In this document: positions 18,325 through 26,123 of the stretch, piece after piece | How the letters are laid out: each line of letters starts with the position of its first letter | Numbering within the stretch: the stretch's first letter is position 1 | From: an uncultured Clostridium sp. | GTDB lineage: Bacteria > Bacillota > Clostridia > TANB77 > CAG-508 | Direction: 5' to 3' | DNA: 64,000 bases | Assembly (NCBI GenBank): GCA_900553755.1 | Contig: USEX01000001.1 | Location: 1-64,000, forward strand | Made by a program: the position numbers and the translations under genes | The notes under the pieces: generated by a model | What the model was told of the DNA's origin: nothing | Seen by the model: the letters and a program-made list of their open reading frames with translations, nothing else | The model's database searches: none

Positions 18325-18565
18325 ACTGAAGTTTGCAACTTCAATGAATCGGTAAAAGTGAAACACCTGCGTAGTCATAGTTCGAGCGTAGAAGTAACAT
18401 TTTATATGTTATGATCCGTCGCAAGCATTGAGCGTAGGTTCGACAGAGTCGGACAAGTACCTGAAATATCAAAATGTATTGGGGACAATACAAGGTGAAC
18501 AAGTGGAGTAGTGTAGCAGCCTACCATCTAATATATTCCCAGAGGTTAAGGGATGTCGAGGACAA
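18325..18565 (+). ncRNA. Structured RNA of recombinase module A
   Basis: A 489-base gene-free stretch (18175-18663) holds a folded RNA. GAAGTTTGCAACTTC forms a hairpin at 18328-18342. CCTGCG (18366-18371) pairs with CGTAGG (18433-18438) and encloses two blocks, 18373-18388 (AGTCATAGTTCGAGCG) and 18416-18432 (CCGTCGCAAGCATTGAG). TAACAT/ATGTTA closes a hairpin between the blocks. Further hairpins are CGAC-AGA-GTCG at 18441-18451 and GTATTG-GGGA-CAATAC at 18474-18489. Both blocks recur almost unchanged before the module B recombinases, within a different but equally placed stem. I recall a published motif called xerDC RNA near such recombinases, but cannot confirm identity. It is more GC-rich than its surroundings. 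Confidence 0.75.
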
Positions 18566-18610
18566 ATATTAACCAATATCCAAAAAATATAAATGAGTAA
18601 ATATAACAAA

Positions 18611-18645
18611 TGTAGGAGGATTTAATAGTTCTCCTACATTTTAAT
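18611..18645 (+). terminator. Hairpin after the module A RNA
   Basis: TGTAGGAG (18611-18618) pairs with CTCCTACA (18631-18638), followed by TTTT. It lies between the RNA and the small membrane protein gene. It could end the RNA or act as a regulated terminator. Confidence 0.65.
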
Positions 18646-18663
18646 ATAAAGAAGGTATAAATT

Positions 18664-18852
18664 ATGTTAGATATTATTTCAATGACTATATGGATAATTT
18701 TTATGATGTTGTTCGGTATAATTACTATTTTAATTATTATCGGAGGAAATATGAATAAATCCGAAGAAGAACGAAAGAGGGAAGATGAAGAGCAAATTCA
18801 ATACATAAAAGAATACAATGAAAAGAAGCAACTTAAGAAAAGATCAAAATAA
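18664..18852 (+). CDS. Small single-pass membrane protein, module A
   Basis: A 62-residue protein with one N-terminal membrane helix (about residues 4-28) followed by a highly charged tail (EEERKREDEEQ, then YIKEYNEKKQ). AAGAAGG stands before the ATG. The same kind of protein, with a matching EQ-x-x-Y-x-K-x-YN-x-KK tail, lies in the same place in module B (25558-25734), which argues that both are real genes. Function unknown; it may tether a module component to the membrane. Confidence 0.7.
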   Translation: MLDIISMTIWIIFMMLFGIITILIIIGGNMNKSEEERKREDEEQIQYIKEYNEKKQLKKRSK

Positions 18853-18862
18853 TAAAATTGTC

Positions 18863-18906
18863 AAGGGTGCAAATCCATTAAATTTTGGAATTTGCACCTT
18901 TGTTTT
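18863..18906 (+). terminator. Conserved hairpin before the recombinase pair, module A
   Basis: GGTGCAAAT-CCA (18866-18877) pairs with TGGAATTTGCACC (18886-18898) and is followed by TTTGTTTT. Module B has the related hairpin at 25108-25157, also ending GCACCTTTGTTTT on its coding strand. It sits 62 bases before the first recombinase start. Confidence 0.75.
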
Positions 18907-18967
18907 CACTAAAGAAGATGTGCTAAATTGATGACAAATAAAAATTTCACAAGAAAGGAGAACAAGT

Positions 18968-20002
18968 ATGTCTTTTTTAACAAAACAAAAAGATACTCCA
19001 GAATTTATAAATAACTATTTAAAATATAAAAGATTTATTGAATCTGGAGCTCAAACAACAGCAGATGAAAGTTATTATGATCTAAAAACTTTATTAAGAT
19101 TTGTAAAACTATCTTTGTACGACAAAAATAAATTAAATACAATAACTAAAGAAGAATTTAAACAGATTGATATTAAAGATATTACAGTAAAAGATTTAGA
19201 TAAGATAACAAGTTTTCAACTTAATGATTTTATGAGCTTTTTGCATGTTGTACTTGAGAATGATGCTAAAACTATGAACAGAAAATTAGCTTCAACTAAA
19301 AGATTATTTGAGTATTTAGATGTAAACAATATGATTTTTAGAAATCCTACTGTAAATATGGAAGGCGCAAGGACAGAAAAAAGGCTTCCAGTTCATTTAA
19401 CATTAAAACAAAGTAAACAATTACTTTCAAATATTATAAATTCAGATGATAGAAATAAAATAAGAAATTATACAATAACTTGTATTTTTTTAAATTGCGG
19501 ATTGAGACTTTCTGAATTAGTTGGAATAAATCTTTCTAATATTAAGATAGATGATAGCGAACAAACAGTAAAAATACTTGGCAAAGGTAATAAAGAAAGA
19601 ATCTTATATTTAGATGCAGCCGTATGTGAAGCTATTAAAGCATATTTAGAAATAAGACCAAAAATAGGAAAAGATAATACAGATTATGATGCTTTATTTT
19701 TAAGTTCCAGAAATAAAAGAATATCTCAAAGAGCTGTTCAAGTTATTATAAAAGATGAGCTTAACGAATTATTTAAAGACGAAGATGAAGACTTTAAAAA
19801 GAAATATCACACACATTCATTAAGACATACAAGTCCTACTTTACTATATGAAGAAAATGAAGTAAATATTTTTATTTTAAAGAAAATTTTAGGGCATAAA
19901 TCTTTAGATGCTACTCAAATATACACTCATGTTTCAAATAAGAAATTAAAGGAACTTATGCTAAACTTTAATATTTTAGATAGAAAGGAACGAGTTAGAT
20001 GA
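18968..20002 (+). CDS. Tyrosine recombinase 1, module A
   Basis: A 344-residue XerC/D-like integrase. The N-terminal part is the SAM-like core-binding domain; the C-terminal catalytic domain shows CGLRLSEL (first Arg), GKGNKER (Lys), HTHSLRHT (HxxR), LGHK and the nucleophile Tyr in IYTHV. All catalytic residues are present. AAGGAGA precedes the ATG. It overlaps the second recombinase by four bases, so the two are translationally coupled and probably act as a heterotetramer like XerC and XerD. Its closest relative in the window is the first recombinase of module B, with which it shares length and many residues. Confidence 0.95.
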   Translation: MSFLTKQKDTPEFINNYLKYKRFIESGAQTTADESYYDLKTLLRFVKLSLYDKNKLNTITKEEFKQIDIKDITVKDLDKITSFQLNDFMSFLHVVLENDAKTMNRKLASTKRLFEYLDVNNMIFRNPTVNMEGARTEKRLPVHLTLKQSKQLLSNIINSDDRNKIRNYTITCIFLNCGLRLSELVGINLSNIKIDDSEQTVKILGKGNKERILYLDAAVCEAIKAYLEIRPKIGKDNTDYDALFLSSRNKRISQRAVQVIIKDELNELFKDEDEDFKKKYHTHSLRHTSPTLLYEENEVNIFILKKILGHKSLDATQIYTHVSNKKLKELMLNFNILDRKERVR

Positions 20003-20982
20003 ATACTGAATTAAAAATACCTAAATTTGTTGAAGAGTTTTCAAACTATTTAATTGCAATTAGAAACTTATCAGATGTTTATATAAAAAATATGACTGTA
20101 ACTATCGAACAATTTTTAGAATTTATAAATGTTCACAAATTTAAAAACAGATATAATTCTATAACTAAAATGACTTTAAATGATATAAGAGGCTTAAATA
20201 ATAGTGATATTTATAGTTTTATATTCTTTTTAGCAGAATCACATTATAAGAACAATTCCAGAGTTGTAAAAATAGAACATTTAAGAACTTTCTTTGATTA
20301 CCTTTTTAGAATAGAACATAAAATATTTAGAGAACCATTTAAGAAAATAAACAGCGAACGAAAAATTGAAAAGAAATTACCAAATTACCTATCATTAGCA
20401 GAAGCTAAAAATCTTATTAAAATCTATTCAAATAGTGAAGATCCTATTCAAATTAGAGATAATGCTATGCTGCATATATTCTTAAATTGCGGACTGCGAC
20501 TCTCTGAAATTAAAAACTTAAATATAGATGATATAAATTTAAAAGATGATAGGTTTACGATTATTGGTAAAGGTAATAAAGAAAGAACAAATTACTTAAA
20601 TGATATAACTAAAGAAGCTCTCCTTAAATATTTAGAAATTAGAGATACATCACATGATAAAGCTAGAGGTAATCCTTTATTTCTTACAGCATACGGATTA
20701 AGAATGAGTGATAAAACAATAAAAATGATTGTTAAAAGAGCATATAAAAAGTCTGGATTGGATGAAAAAGTATATTCTGTTCATACATTAAGACATACAT
20801 GCGCTACAATACTTTATAAAGCAGGTTGTGATATACATACAATTCAAAAACTGTTAGGACATGTTCAGATTGATACAACTGAAATATATACTCACTTACA
20901 CGATCAAGAAGTTATGGATGTTATGCTTAACCACCCATTAGCACAATTCAAAATGGAGAATGCTCTTGCTTATTGTGCTTAA
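19999..20982 (+). CDS. Tyrosine recombinase 2, module A
   Basis: A 327-residue tyrosine recombinase with a complete catalytic set: CGLRLSEI, GKGNKER, HTLRHTCAT, LGHV and the Tyr in EIYTHL. It starts inside the last codons of recombinase 1 and is followed after 24 bases by a small third gene. It resembles recombinase 2 of module B more than its own neighbour, which shows that the two-gene pair arose before the two modules separated. Confidence 0.95.
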   Translation: MNTELKIPKFVEEFSNYLIAIRNLSDVYIKNMTVTIEQFLEFINVHKFKNRYNSITKMTLNDIRGLNNSDIYSFIFFLAESHYKNNSRVVKIEHLRTFFDYLFRIEHKIFREPFKKINSERKIEKKLPNYLSLAEAKNLIKIYSNSEDPIQIRDNAMLHIFLNCGLRLSEIKNLNIDDINLKDDRFTIIGKGNKERTNYLNDITKEALLKYLEIRDTSHDKARGNPLFLTAYGLRMSDKTIKMIVKRAYKKSGLDEKVYSVHTLRHTCATILYKAGCDIHTIQKLLGHVQIDTTEIYTHLHDQEVMDVMLNHPLAQFKMENALAYCA

Positions 20983-21006
20983 TACAAATATAATAAGGAG
21001 GAACTC

Positions 21007-21336
21007 ATGAAAGAATTTGATGGAAATTTCGACACTTCTAATATTCATTCAGTAGAATTAAATCTACTTGATGGACAAGTCGAACTTATATTAAGAGCTT
21101 TAGAGTTATATGGCTATAATCTGGATTATATGTTAAATAGTAATGATTCTTCAGATAACTTAAGACAAGAAAAGAAAGCACTTTTAAGATATACATACGA
21201 ACAAGTCTTATCAACTCAAGCAGAACAAGTTGAAAGTAAGAGCAATAATACTGATAACATACCAGAAATAGGCAAAATGCTAATAAATGACGGTATAAAG
21301 AATAATGAATTAGAATTCAAATTACATGTTGGATAA
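21007..21336 (+). CDS. Small third protein of recombinase module A
   Basis: A 109-residue acidic, helical protein with AAGGAGG before the ATG. It is clearly homologous to the 111-residue protein in the same place in module B: both contain ILRALELY, YMLN and YTYEQVLS followed by QAEQV. It resembles in position the third gene (tnpC) of Tn554-type elements, which also follow two tyrosine recombinases, but I see no sequence proof of that family. A recombination-directing helper is the most likely role. Confidence 0.8.
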   Translation: MKEFDGNFDTSNIHSVELNLLDGQVELILRALELYGYNLDYMLNSNDSSDNLRQEKKALLRYTYEQVLSTQAEQVESKSNNTDNIPEIGKMLINDGIKNNELEFKLHVG

Positions 21337-21720
21337 AAATTCAATTTTGACTAAAAAAGTGGAAGAGTAGGAGAGAGAGGGGCAGTTTTGAAAAATTGAA
21401 GATTTTAAAAATAAATAAAAATAAAATTTCAAAACTTATTCCAAAAGATCCTACAATAATATTTCTAAAAAATTTTTATAAAACAAAATCATAAAAATAA
21501 AATTTATAATTAGTAAATTAAAATTTTGAGATTTTTAATTTATAAAATTCAGATTTTAAATTTGTGCAATGTTAAATTTATAATTTTATAATACGAACAT
21601 TAAAATTCAAAACCGAACATTTGTCTAAAATAAATTTTTACATATTATAATGAATAACTTTATAAATTTTTCAGATCAGATTTAATTATTTAACTACTAA
21701 TATTATTTTATAAATTAAAC

Positions 21721-21778
21721 GCTTCAAAATCGTTTTTAAGAGATTTTTATATAAAACTTAACAAGTTATATGTTTAGA
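21721..21778 (+). repeat. Repeat R1
   Basis: AATCGTTTTTAAG begins at 21728 and AGTTATATGTTT at 21764, 36 bases later. Bases 21721-21750 match R3 (22068-22097) at 27 of 30 positions. Confidence 0.7.
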
Positions 21779-21883
21779 ATTTTTTTCTAATAATATGACT
21801 TGCAGCAAAATTTATATAAATCTACTAAAATATTGATATTATAAAGCTTTCTGAAAAATGCTGAAAAATGCCTAAAAAGCAAC

Positions 21884-21941
21884 GCACGAGAATCGATTTT
21901 AAGGCGTTTTTAGAAAAAAGTAATATAGTTACATGTCTTGA
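21884..21941 (+). repeat. Repeat R2
   Basis: AATCGATTTTAAG begins at 21891 and AGTTACATGTCT at 21927, again 36 bases apart. CGAGAATCGATTTTAAG is identical in R4. Confidence 0.7.
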
Positions 21942-22067
21942 AAAATGGCTAAAATAAGGATTTGAGCGGATTTCGAGATTTTGATAAAAAATTATAAAGA
22001 TACAATATAAAATTACAATGAAATAATATTAAATTAGAATAAACTAATATAAGTACAAAATAAAGAA

Positions 22068-22125
22068 GCTTCAGAATCGATTTTAAGAGATTTTAATAAA
22101 TAAGTAATATAGTTTGTTGTATAAA
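22068..22125 (+). repeat. Repeat R3
   Basis: AATCGATTTTAAG begins at 22075 and a weaker AGTTTGTTGT at 22111, the same 36-base offset as R1 and R2. Confidence 0.65.
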
Positions 22126-22172
22126 TAATAAGCTATAAAGTGCTAAAATTGTTGATATATCAATATGTTGTA

Positions 22173-22242
22173 GGACACCTGGGTAGGTCGTCCATATATT
22201 TTACTCCTATTCCTTTTTGCACAAAACTTTGATTTTGTGCAA
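22173..22242. repeat. Two hairpins in the inter-module gap
   Basis: GGAC-ACCT-GGGT-AGGT-C-GTCC folds at 22173-22193. TTGCACAAAA pairs perfectly with TTTTGTGCAA at 22217-22242 around a six-base loop. Neither has a clear T run, so they are not obvious terminators. TTTGTGCAATGTT also occurs near 21562. Confidence 0.55.
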
Positions 22243-22584
22243 TGTTCAATATTTCTTTTTTTACACTTCCACAAGTCTATCTGTCCCTCCCTTCTGCTGT
22301 CTCTTGACCTGTTAAAGTGAATCCAATAATAATTTACTATTTAATTATTTTATGTTTTTATATTTAAATTAGATTTCGCAATGATTTTATTTTTTCATTA
22401 TTAATTATTTGTTCTGATTAATTTTAGTTTTATTATTTATTCAATTATTTTATAGTTACTTTATAAATTTATTATTTTTATTTTTTTATATATAATTTAT
22501 AATTTGTAATTTTACAATTTCTAAAAATTTGCTTCTATTCCCCTCTTTCCTTATAAATTCATATTTTCAAGCAATTTTACAATA

Positions 22585-22634
22585 GCAAGTTATATGTCTA
22601 AATTATAAAAATGGCTTAAAATCGATTCTCGAAG
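22585..22634 (-). repeat. Repeat R4, inverted
   Basis: On the minus strand CGAGAATCGATTTTAAG begins at 22630. The second box, CAAGTTATATGTCTA, is on the plus strand at 22586-22600, so it points the other way than in R1. Confidence 0.65.
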
Positions 22635-22664
22635 GTCACTTTTTGAGGATTTATATCAATTTTA

Positions 22665-23000
22665 CTATACTACTTTAAATTCCTTATTTTTAGGAATAAT
22701 ATCAATAATAGTTGTATCTTTTATCATTTTTTTACCAAATGGTGTTTGCATTTCTGAATTATTAGATTTTGCATTAACTTGTTCTGCTTGTTCTGATAAT
22801 ACTTGTTCATAAGTATATTTAAGCATAGCTAATTTCTTTTGCCTTTCTTCATCAGAACTATTTTCTCCATTTAACATATACTCTAAATTATATGCATAAA
22901 GTTCTAATGCTCTTAATATAATATCAACTTGTTCAGATAATAACCTCATATCTACAGGATTAATATCATTTAAATCAAATTTTGCTTCTGACTCTTTCAT
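22665..23000 (-). CDS. Small third protein of recombinase module B
   Basis: A 111-residue homologue of the protein at 21007-21336, sharing ILRALELY, YMLN, YTYEQVLS and QAEQV. The ATG at 23000 follows AGGAGG at normal distance and is preferred over an in-frame start seven codons upstream. It starts 11 bases after the stop of recombinase 2 and ends the module B operon. Conservation of this partner in both modules suggests it works with the recombinases. Confidence 0.8.
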   Translation of the reverse strand: MKESEAKFDLNDINPVDMRLLSEQVDIILRALELYAYNLEYMLNGENSSDEERQKKLAMLKYTYEQVLSEQAEQVNAKSNNSEMQTPFGKKMIKDTTIIDIIPKNKEFKVV

Positions 23001-23010
23001 GTTTAACCTC

Positions 23011-24006
23011 CTATACTGCAATAGGACAAAAATCTATTGCATTTTTAATTTTAAATTGTGCCAAAGGATGTTCCTGCATTGTCTTTTCTACTTCTTTATC
23101 ATATAAATGTGTATATATTTTTGTTGTGTTAACACTTGTATGCCCCAGCAACTCTTGTATTAACTTAATATCTTGTCCTGACTTGTAAAGTAAAGTAGCA
23201 CAGGTATGCCTTAGCGTATGAACAGAGTATTCTTTAGTATCCAAATTTACTTGAGTATAAGCAGATTTTAGATTTCTTCTAATACTACTTACATCGATTC
23301 TTTCGTGTTTCCTTGAAATGAATAATGCATCAGAATCTTTTTTCTTTTTTACTTTAATTTTTTTTCGTATGTCTAAATATTTTAAAACTGCATCTTTGGT
23401 ATTTTTATTTAAATAGCCTGTTCTTTCTTTGTTTCCCTTACCATGAATTAAAAAAGTATCAGTTGTGAAATTAAAATCAGATATATTTAATTTTGAAACT
23501 TCAGATACTCTTAACCCGCAATTCAGACATAGTGTTATTATTGCATTATTTCTAATTTCGCTTACCTTTTGACTATCATTATACAAATCTATAAGTTTTT
23601 TGGATTCATTTAATGATAGATAATTAGGTAATTGTTTTGTAATCCTTTTTTCTGCTTTTATCTTTTTAAATGGTTGCTTGAATATATCATGTCTTATTCT
23701 AAATAGAAAATCAAAAAATGTTCTCAAGTGTTCTATTTTAATTGAACGAGAGCTTGTCATATAATCGTTTTTTGCTAAATAAAATGCAAAACTATAAACA
23801 TCATTATTTGTTAATGTTCTAATATCATTTAAACAGATATCTTCTACAGATTCAAATTGTTGGTCAAATTTATATATATTTATAAATTCTAAAAACTGAT
23901 GTACTGTTCCAACAATTCCCTTAACATATAATTCTGATAAATTTTTTATAGCATATAGATAATTAGTAAAATCTGATATAAATTCCTTATAATTATTTTT
24001 TGACAT
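23011..24006 (-). CDS. Tyrosine recombinase 2, module B
   Basis: A 331-residue XerC/D-like recombinase with all catalytic residues: CGLRVSEV, GKGNKER, HTLRHTCAT, LGHT and the Tyr in KIYTHL. Its start overlaps the end of recombinase 1 by 14 bases and follows GGGAGG. It pairs by sequence with the 327-residue enzyme of module A. Confidence 0.95.
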   Translation of the reverse strand: MSKNNYKEFISDFTNYLYAIKNLSELYVKGIVGTVHQFLEFINIYKFDQQFESVEDICLNDIRTLTNNDVYSFAFYLAKNDYMTSSRSIKIEHLRTFFDFLFRIRHDIFKQPFKKIKAEKRITKQLPNYLSLNESKKLIDLYNDSQKVSEIRNNAIITLCLNCGLRVSEVSKLNISDFNFTTDTFLIHGKGNKERTGYLNKNTKDAVLKYLDIRKKIKVKKKKDSDALFISRKHERIDVSSIRRNLKSAYTQVNLDTKEYSVHTLRHTCATLLYKSGQDIKLIQELLGHTSVNTTKIYTHLYDKEVEKTMQEHPLAQFKIKNAIDFCPIAV

Positions 24007-25027
24007 TTGATATTTCCTCCCTTTTCTCTAAAATACTTGAAATAGTACAATTTTGCATAATTTCTTTCATTTTCTTATTAGTTATATGAGTATATATTTC
24101 TGTAGATGATAACTGCTCATGTCCTAAAATCTTTTGAATTATAACAATATTAGCATTATTTTCATTATGCATAAGTGTTGCTCCAGTATGTCTTAATGAA
24201 TGTGTATGTAAATTATCTTTAGAACCATCAAAAGCCATTTTAAGACAATTTTCTGTTATTGTTTGTACAGTTCTTCTTGATATTCTTTTTTTTCTTTCGC
24301 TCAAAAATAAAGCATTGTAATCTTTATTTGTTTTGTCAAGTTTTGGCCTAATTTTTAGATATTCATTAATAGCTTCAAATGTAGCATCATTTATATATAT
24401 AATTCGTTGTTTACTTCCTTTACCAGTAATCTTTATTGTTCTTTCATCTAACTTCATATCTGTAATATTGAGTCCTACAAGTTCAGAAAGTCTTAGACAA
24501 CAATTCAAGAATATGCATTCAATGGCATAATCTCTTATTGTATTCCTTTTATTTGATGTTATCGTTTTAGATAACAGAGTTTTACTATCATTTAATGTAA
24601 GATATTTGGGTAATCTTTTTTCTACATTGCCATATTTTGCGTGTTGTGTAGGATTAAATGATATTAAATTATTATCAGCAAGGTACTTAAAAAAGTTTTT
24701 TAAAGATGATAATTTTCTGTTTCTTGTTTTTGCAGAATTATCCAGTGTATATCTTAAAAAATAAAGATAATCATTTATTGTATAAGGCTTGATTGCTTCA
24801 AGCATTTCTAGTGAGACCTCTTTTATTTTTATTTCTTTAAAATTGTCTTTTGTAAGATTTGCATATTCTTTCTCATTATTTATTACTATTAAATATCTAA
24901 AAAAAGTTCTTATATCTGCATATATCTCATTTACGGTTGTTTCTGAATATAAAAGAATATATCTTATATATTTCAGATAGTAATTTAGATATTCTGGACT
25001 TTCAGCTTGTTTATCAAGAAATGACAT
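23993..25027 (-). CDS. Tyrosine recombinase 1, module B
   Basis: A 344-residue recombinase, the same length as its module A counterpart. Catalytic motifs are CCLRLSEL, GKGSKQR, HTHSLRHTGAT, LGHE and the Tyr in EIYTHI, so it should be active. GGAGG precedes the ATG. A conserved hairpin stands 80 bases upstream. It and recombinase 2 overlap and are probably made in equal amounts. Confidence 0.95.
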   Translation of the reverse strand: MSFLDKQAESPEYLNYYLKYIRYILLYSETTVNEIYADIRTFFRYLIVINNEKEYANLTKDNFKEIKIKEVSLEMLEAIKPYTINDYLYFLRYTLDNSAKTRNRKLSSLKNFFKYLADNNLISFNPTQHAKYGNVEKRLPKYLTLNDSKTLLSKTITSNKRNTIRDYAIECIFLNCCLRLSELVGLNITDMKLDERTIKITGKGSKQRIIYINDATFEAINEYLKIRPKLDKTNKDYNALFLSERKKRISRRTVQTITENCLKMAFDGSKDNLHTHSLRHTGATLMHNENNANIVIIQKILGHEQLSSTEIYTHITNKKMKEIMQNCTISSILEKREEISNVKK

Positions 25028-25107
25028 TTTCTATACCTCCTTCAAATAAAACTTGCAAATATCAAGTTTTATTTTTAAGAAGTTTATTAAATTTTAAAAA
25101 TTAAAAC

Positions 25108-25157
25108 AAAGGTGCAAAAATTAAAAATATTTAATATTTTTCAAAATTTGTACCTTT
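25108..25157 (-). terminator. Conserved hairpin before the recombinase pair, module B
   Basis: On the minus strand AAAGGTACAAATTT pairs with AATTTTTGCACCTTT across an AT-rich stem, followed by TGTTTTAATTTTT. The hairpin base matches the one at 18863-18906 in module A. Confidence 0.7.
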
Positions 25158-25185
25158 GACATTTGCTTATATATAAATTATAATT

Positions 25186-25542
25186 TTAATTTAATTTAAT
25201 TATTTCTTCATTAGCTGTTCTTACTGAATATTCTTTGAATATAAATATACTTTCTTTTATAATATCTTCATCTGTAAATTTCTTATCAAAATAATTTAGT
25301 AATCTTTTGTAAATTAATTTTGCATATACAATTATTTCAGAATGATTTAATTTAGCTTTAAATTCAAAATTATTAAATAATCTCAAATCTATTTTGCATA
25401 AGACTTGTCCTATATTTGTATTTATTAGATCCTGTTGCAATATTTCTATGTAGTTTTCTAGTGTTTTGTCAGAAAATTTGTCTATTTTCTTAGAAGAATA
25501 AATGATATATGCTACCATTTCCTTTTGGGTTAATTCAAACAT
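25186..25542 (-). CDS. Unrecognised protein, module B
   Basis: A 118-residue helical, lysine-rich protein with GGAGG before the ATG. It lies between the small membrane protein and the hairpin ahead of the recombinases. Its C-terminal part (LNHSEIIVYAK and KKFTDEDIIKESIFIF) loosely resembles the 61-residue protein of module A. No function can be given. Confidence 0.65.
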   Translation of the reverse strand: MFELTQKEMVAYIIYSSKKIDKFSDKTLENYIEILQQDLINTNIGQVLCKIDLRLFNNFEFKAKLNHSEIIVYAKLIYKRLLNYFDKKFTDEDIIKESIFIFKEYSVRTANEEIIKLN

Positions 25543-25557
25543 AATTGACCTCCTGTT

Positions 25558-25734
25558 TTATTTTTTATCATTATATTTTTTCAAATATTCCATCTGTTCT
25601 AAATCTTCGTAATATTGTTCTTCTTCTGTAGTACATTGGTCAGACCATATAATAATCAAATAAAATAATATTCCAATTATGAATAGACTCATGATTATTA
25701 ACATGGTTATCATTGTGATTAAATCTAAATTCAT
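25558..25734 (-). CDS. Small single-pass membrane protein, module B
   Basis: A 58-residue protein. GGAGG stands about 10 bases before the ATG at 25734. Residues 4-30 are a hydrophobic helix, followed by an acidic tail with EEEQYYEDLEQMEYLKKYND. The tail matches the 62-residue module A protein (EQ-x-x-Y-x-K-x-YN-x-KK), and both genes directly follow the structured RNA. It was found by reading the minus strand by eye and is shorter than common gene-size cut-offs. Confidence 0.7.
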   Translation of the reverse strand: MNLDLITMITMLIIMSLFIIGILFYLIIIWSDQCTTEEEQYYEDLEQMEYLKKYNDKK

Positions 25735-25759
25735 TTTATTTTGCCTCCATTTTATATTT

Positions 25760-25970
25760 ATCTATTTCTAATTAGTTAGATGGCAATTTGCTAAATTGCA
25801 CCTCAGATGGCTTCTAACCTTTCGGTCTGGAGTGAAGCGACCACCAGAAATCTGGCATGTTCTCATTGCTTGCGACGGTTATTATCTCGCTCGAACTGTG
25901 ACTGAACACAGAGTGTCATTTTTGCCTATATATTTCTTCGCCTTATGAGTAGCTACTCTCATATTTAAGT
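25760..25970 (-). ncRNA. Structured RNA of recombinase module B
   Basis: The gene-free stretch 25735-26123 holds the second copy of the RNA. Blocks AGTCACAGTTCGAGCG (25903-25888) and CCGTCGCAAGCAATGAG (25878-25862) match module A at 15 of 16 and 16 of 17 bases. They are enclosed by GTGTT (25909-25905) and AACAT (25861-25857). As in module A, one base separates the stem from block 1 and none separates block 2 from the stem, although the stem sequence differs. A hairpin TATGAG/CTCATA (25963-25944) precedes, and CCAGA/TCTGG and GCAATTT/AAATTGC (25799-25783) follow. Confidence 0.75.
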
Positions 25971-26123
25971 GATTCTATATTTGTCACTAATATAGATTTT
26001 GCACTAGCTCATATATAGGGTGTACCTAACTAAATTCTATTCAATTTTCAATGTTCAAAATAAGAAGTTAAATTATCCCTCTCACTTGTTAAGTGTTTTA
26101 AAGTCAAAAAGTTGATAGTAAAT

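Larger units (their letters stand above)
21337..22664. other. AT-rich gap between the two modules, with repeats
   Basis: This 1.3-kb stretch has no convincing gene. It holds three repeats on the plus strand and one on the minus strand with core AATCGATTTTAAG, a 12-base palindrome TTGATATATCAA at 22152-22163, a hairpin at 22173-22193 and a perfect hairpin at 22217-22242. Purine-rich tracts lie at 21359-21385 (plus) and 22265-22304 and 22530-22549 (minus). It lies downstream of both recombinase operons and is the best candidate for their recombination site. Confidence 0.6.

Noticed and set aside
18373..18388. tRNA gene suggested by GTTCGAGC
   Set aside because: Only the T-loop-like bases are present; acceptor, D and anticodon arms are missing.
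18325..18565. Group I or group II intron, or IStron
   Set aside because: No domain V of group II type, no reverse transcriptase or homing endonuclease, and no split gene around it. The two blocks do not match intron core motifs I know.
22217..22242. Intrinsic terminator for the recombinase operons
   Set aside because: The hairpin is perfect but has no T run on either strand and lies far from both operon ends.
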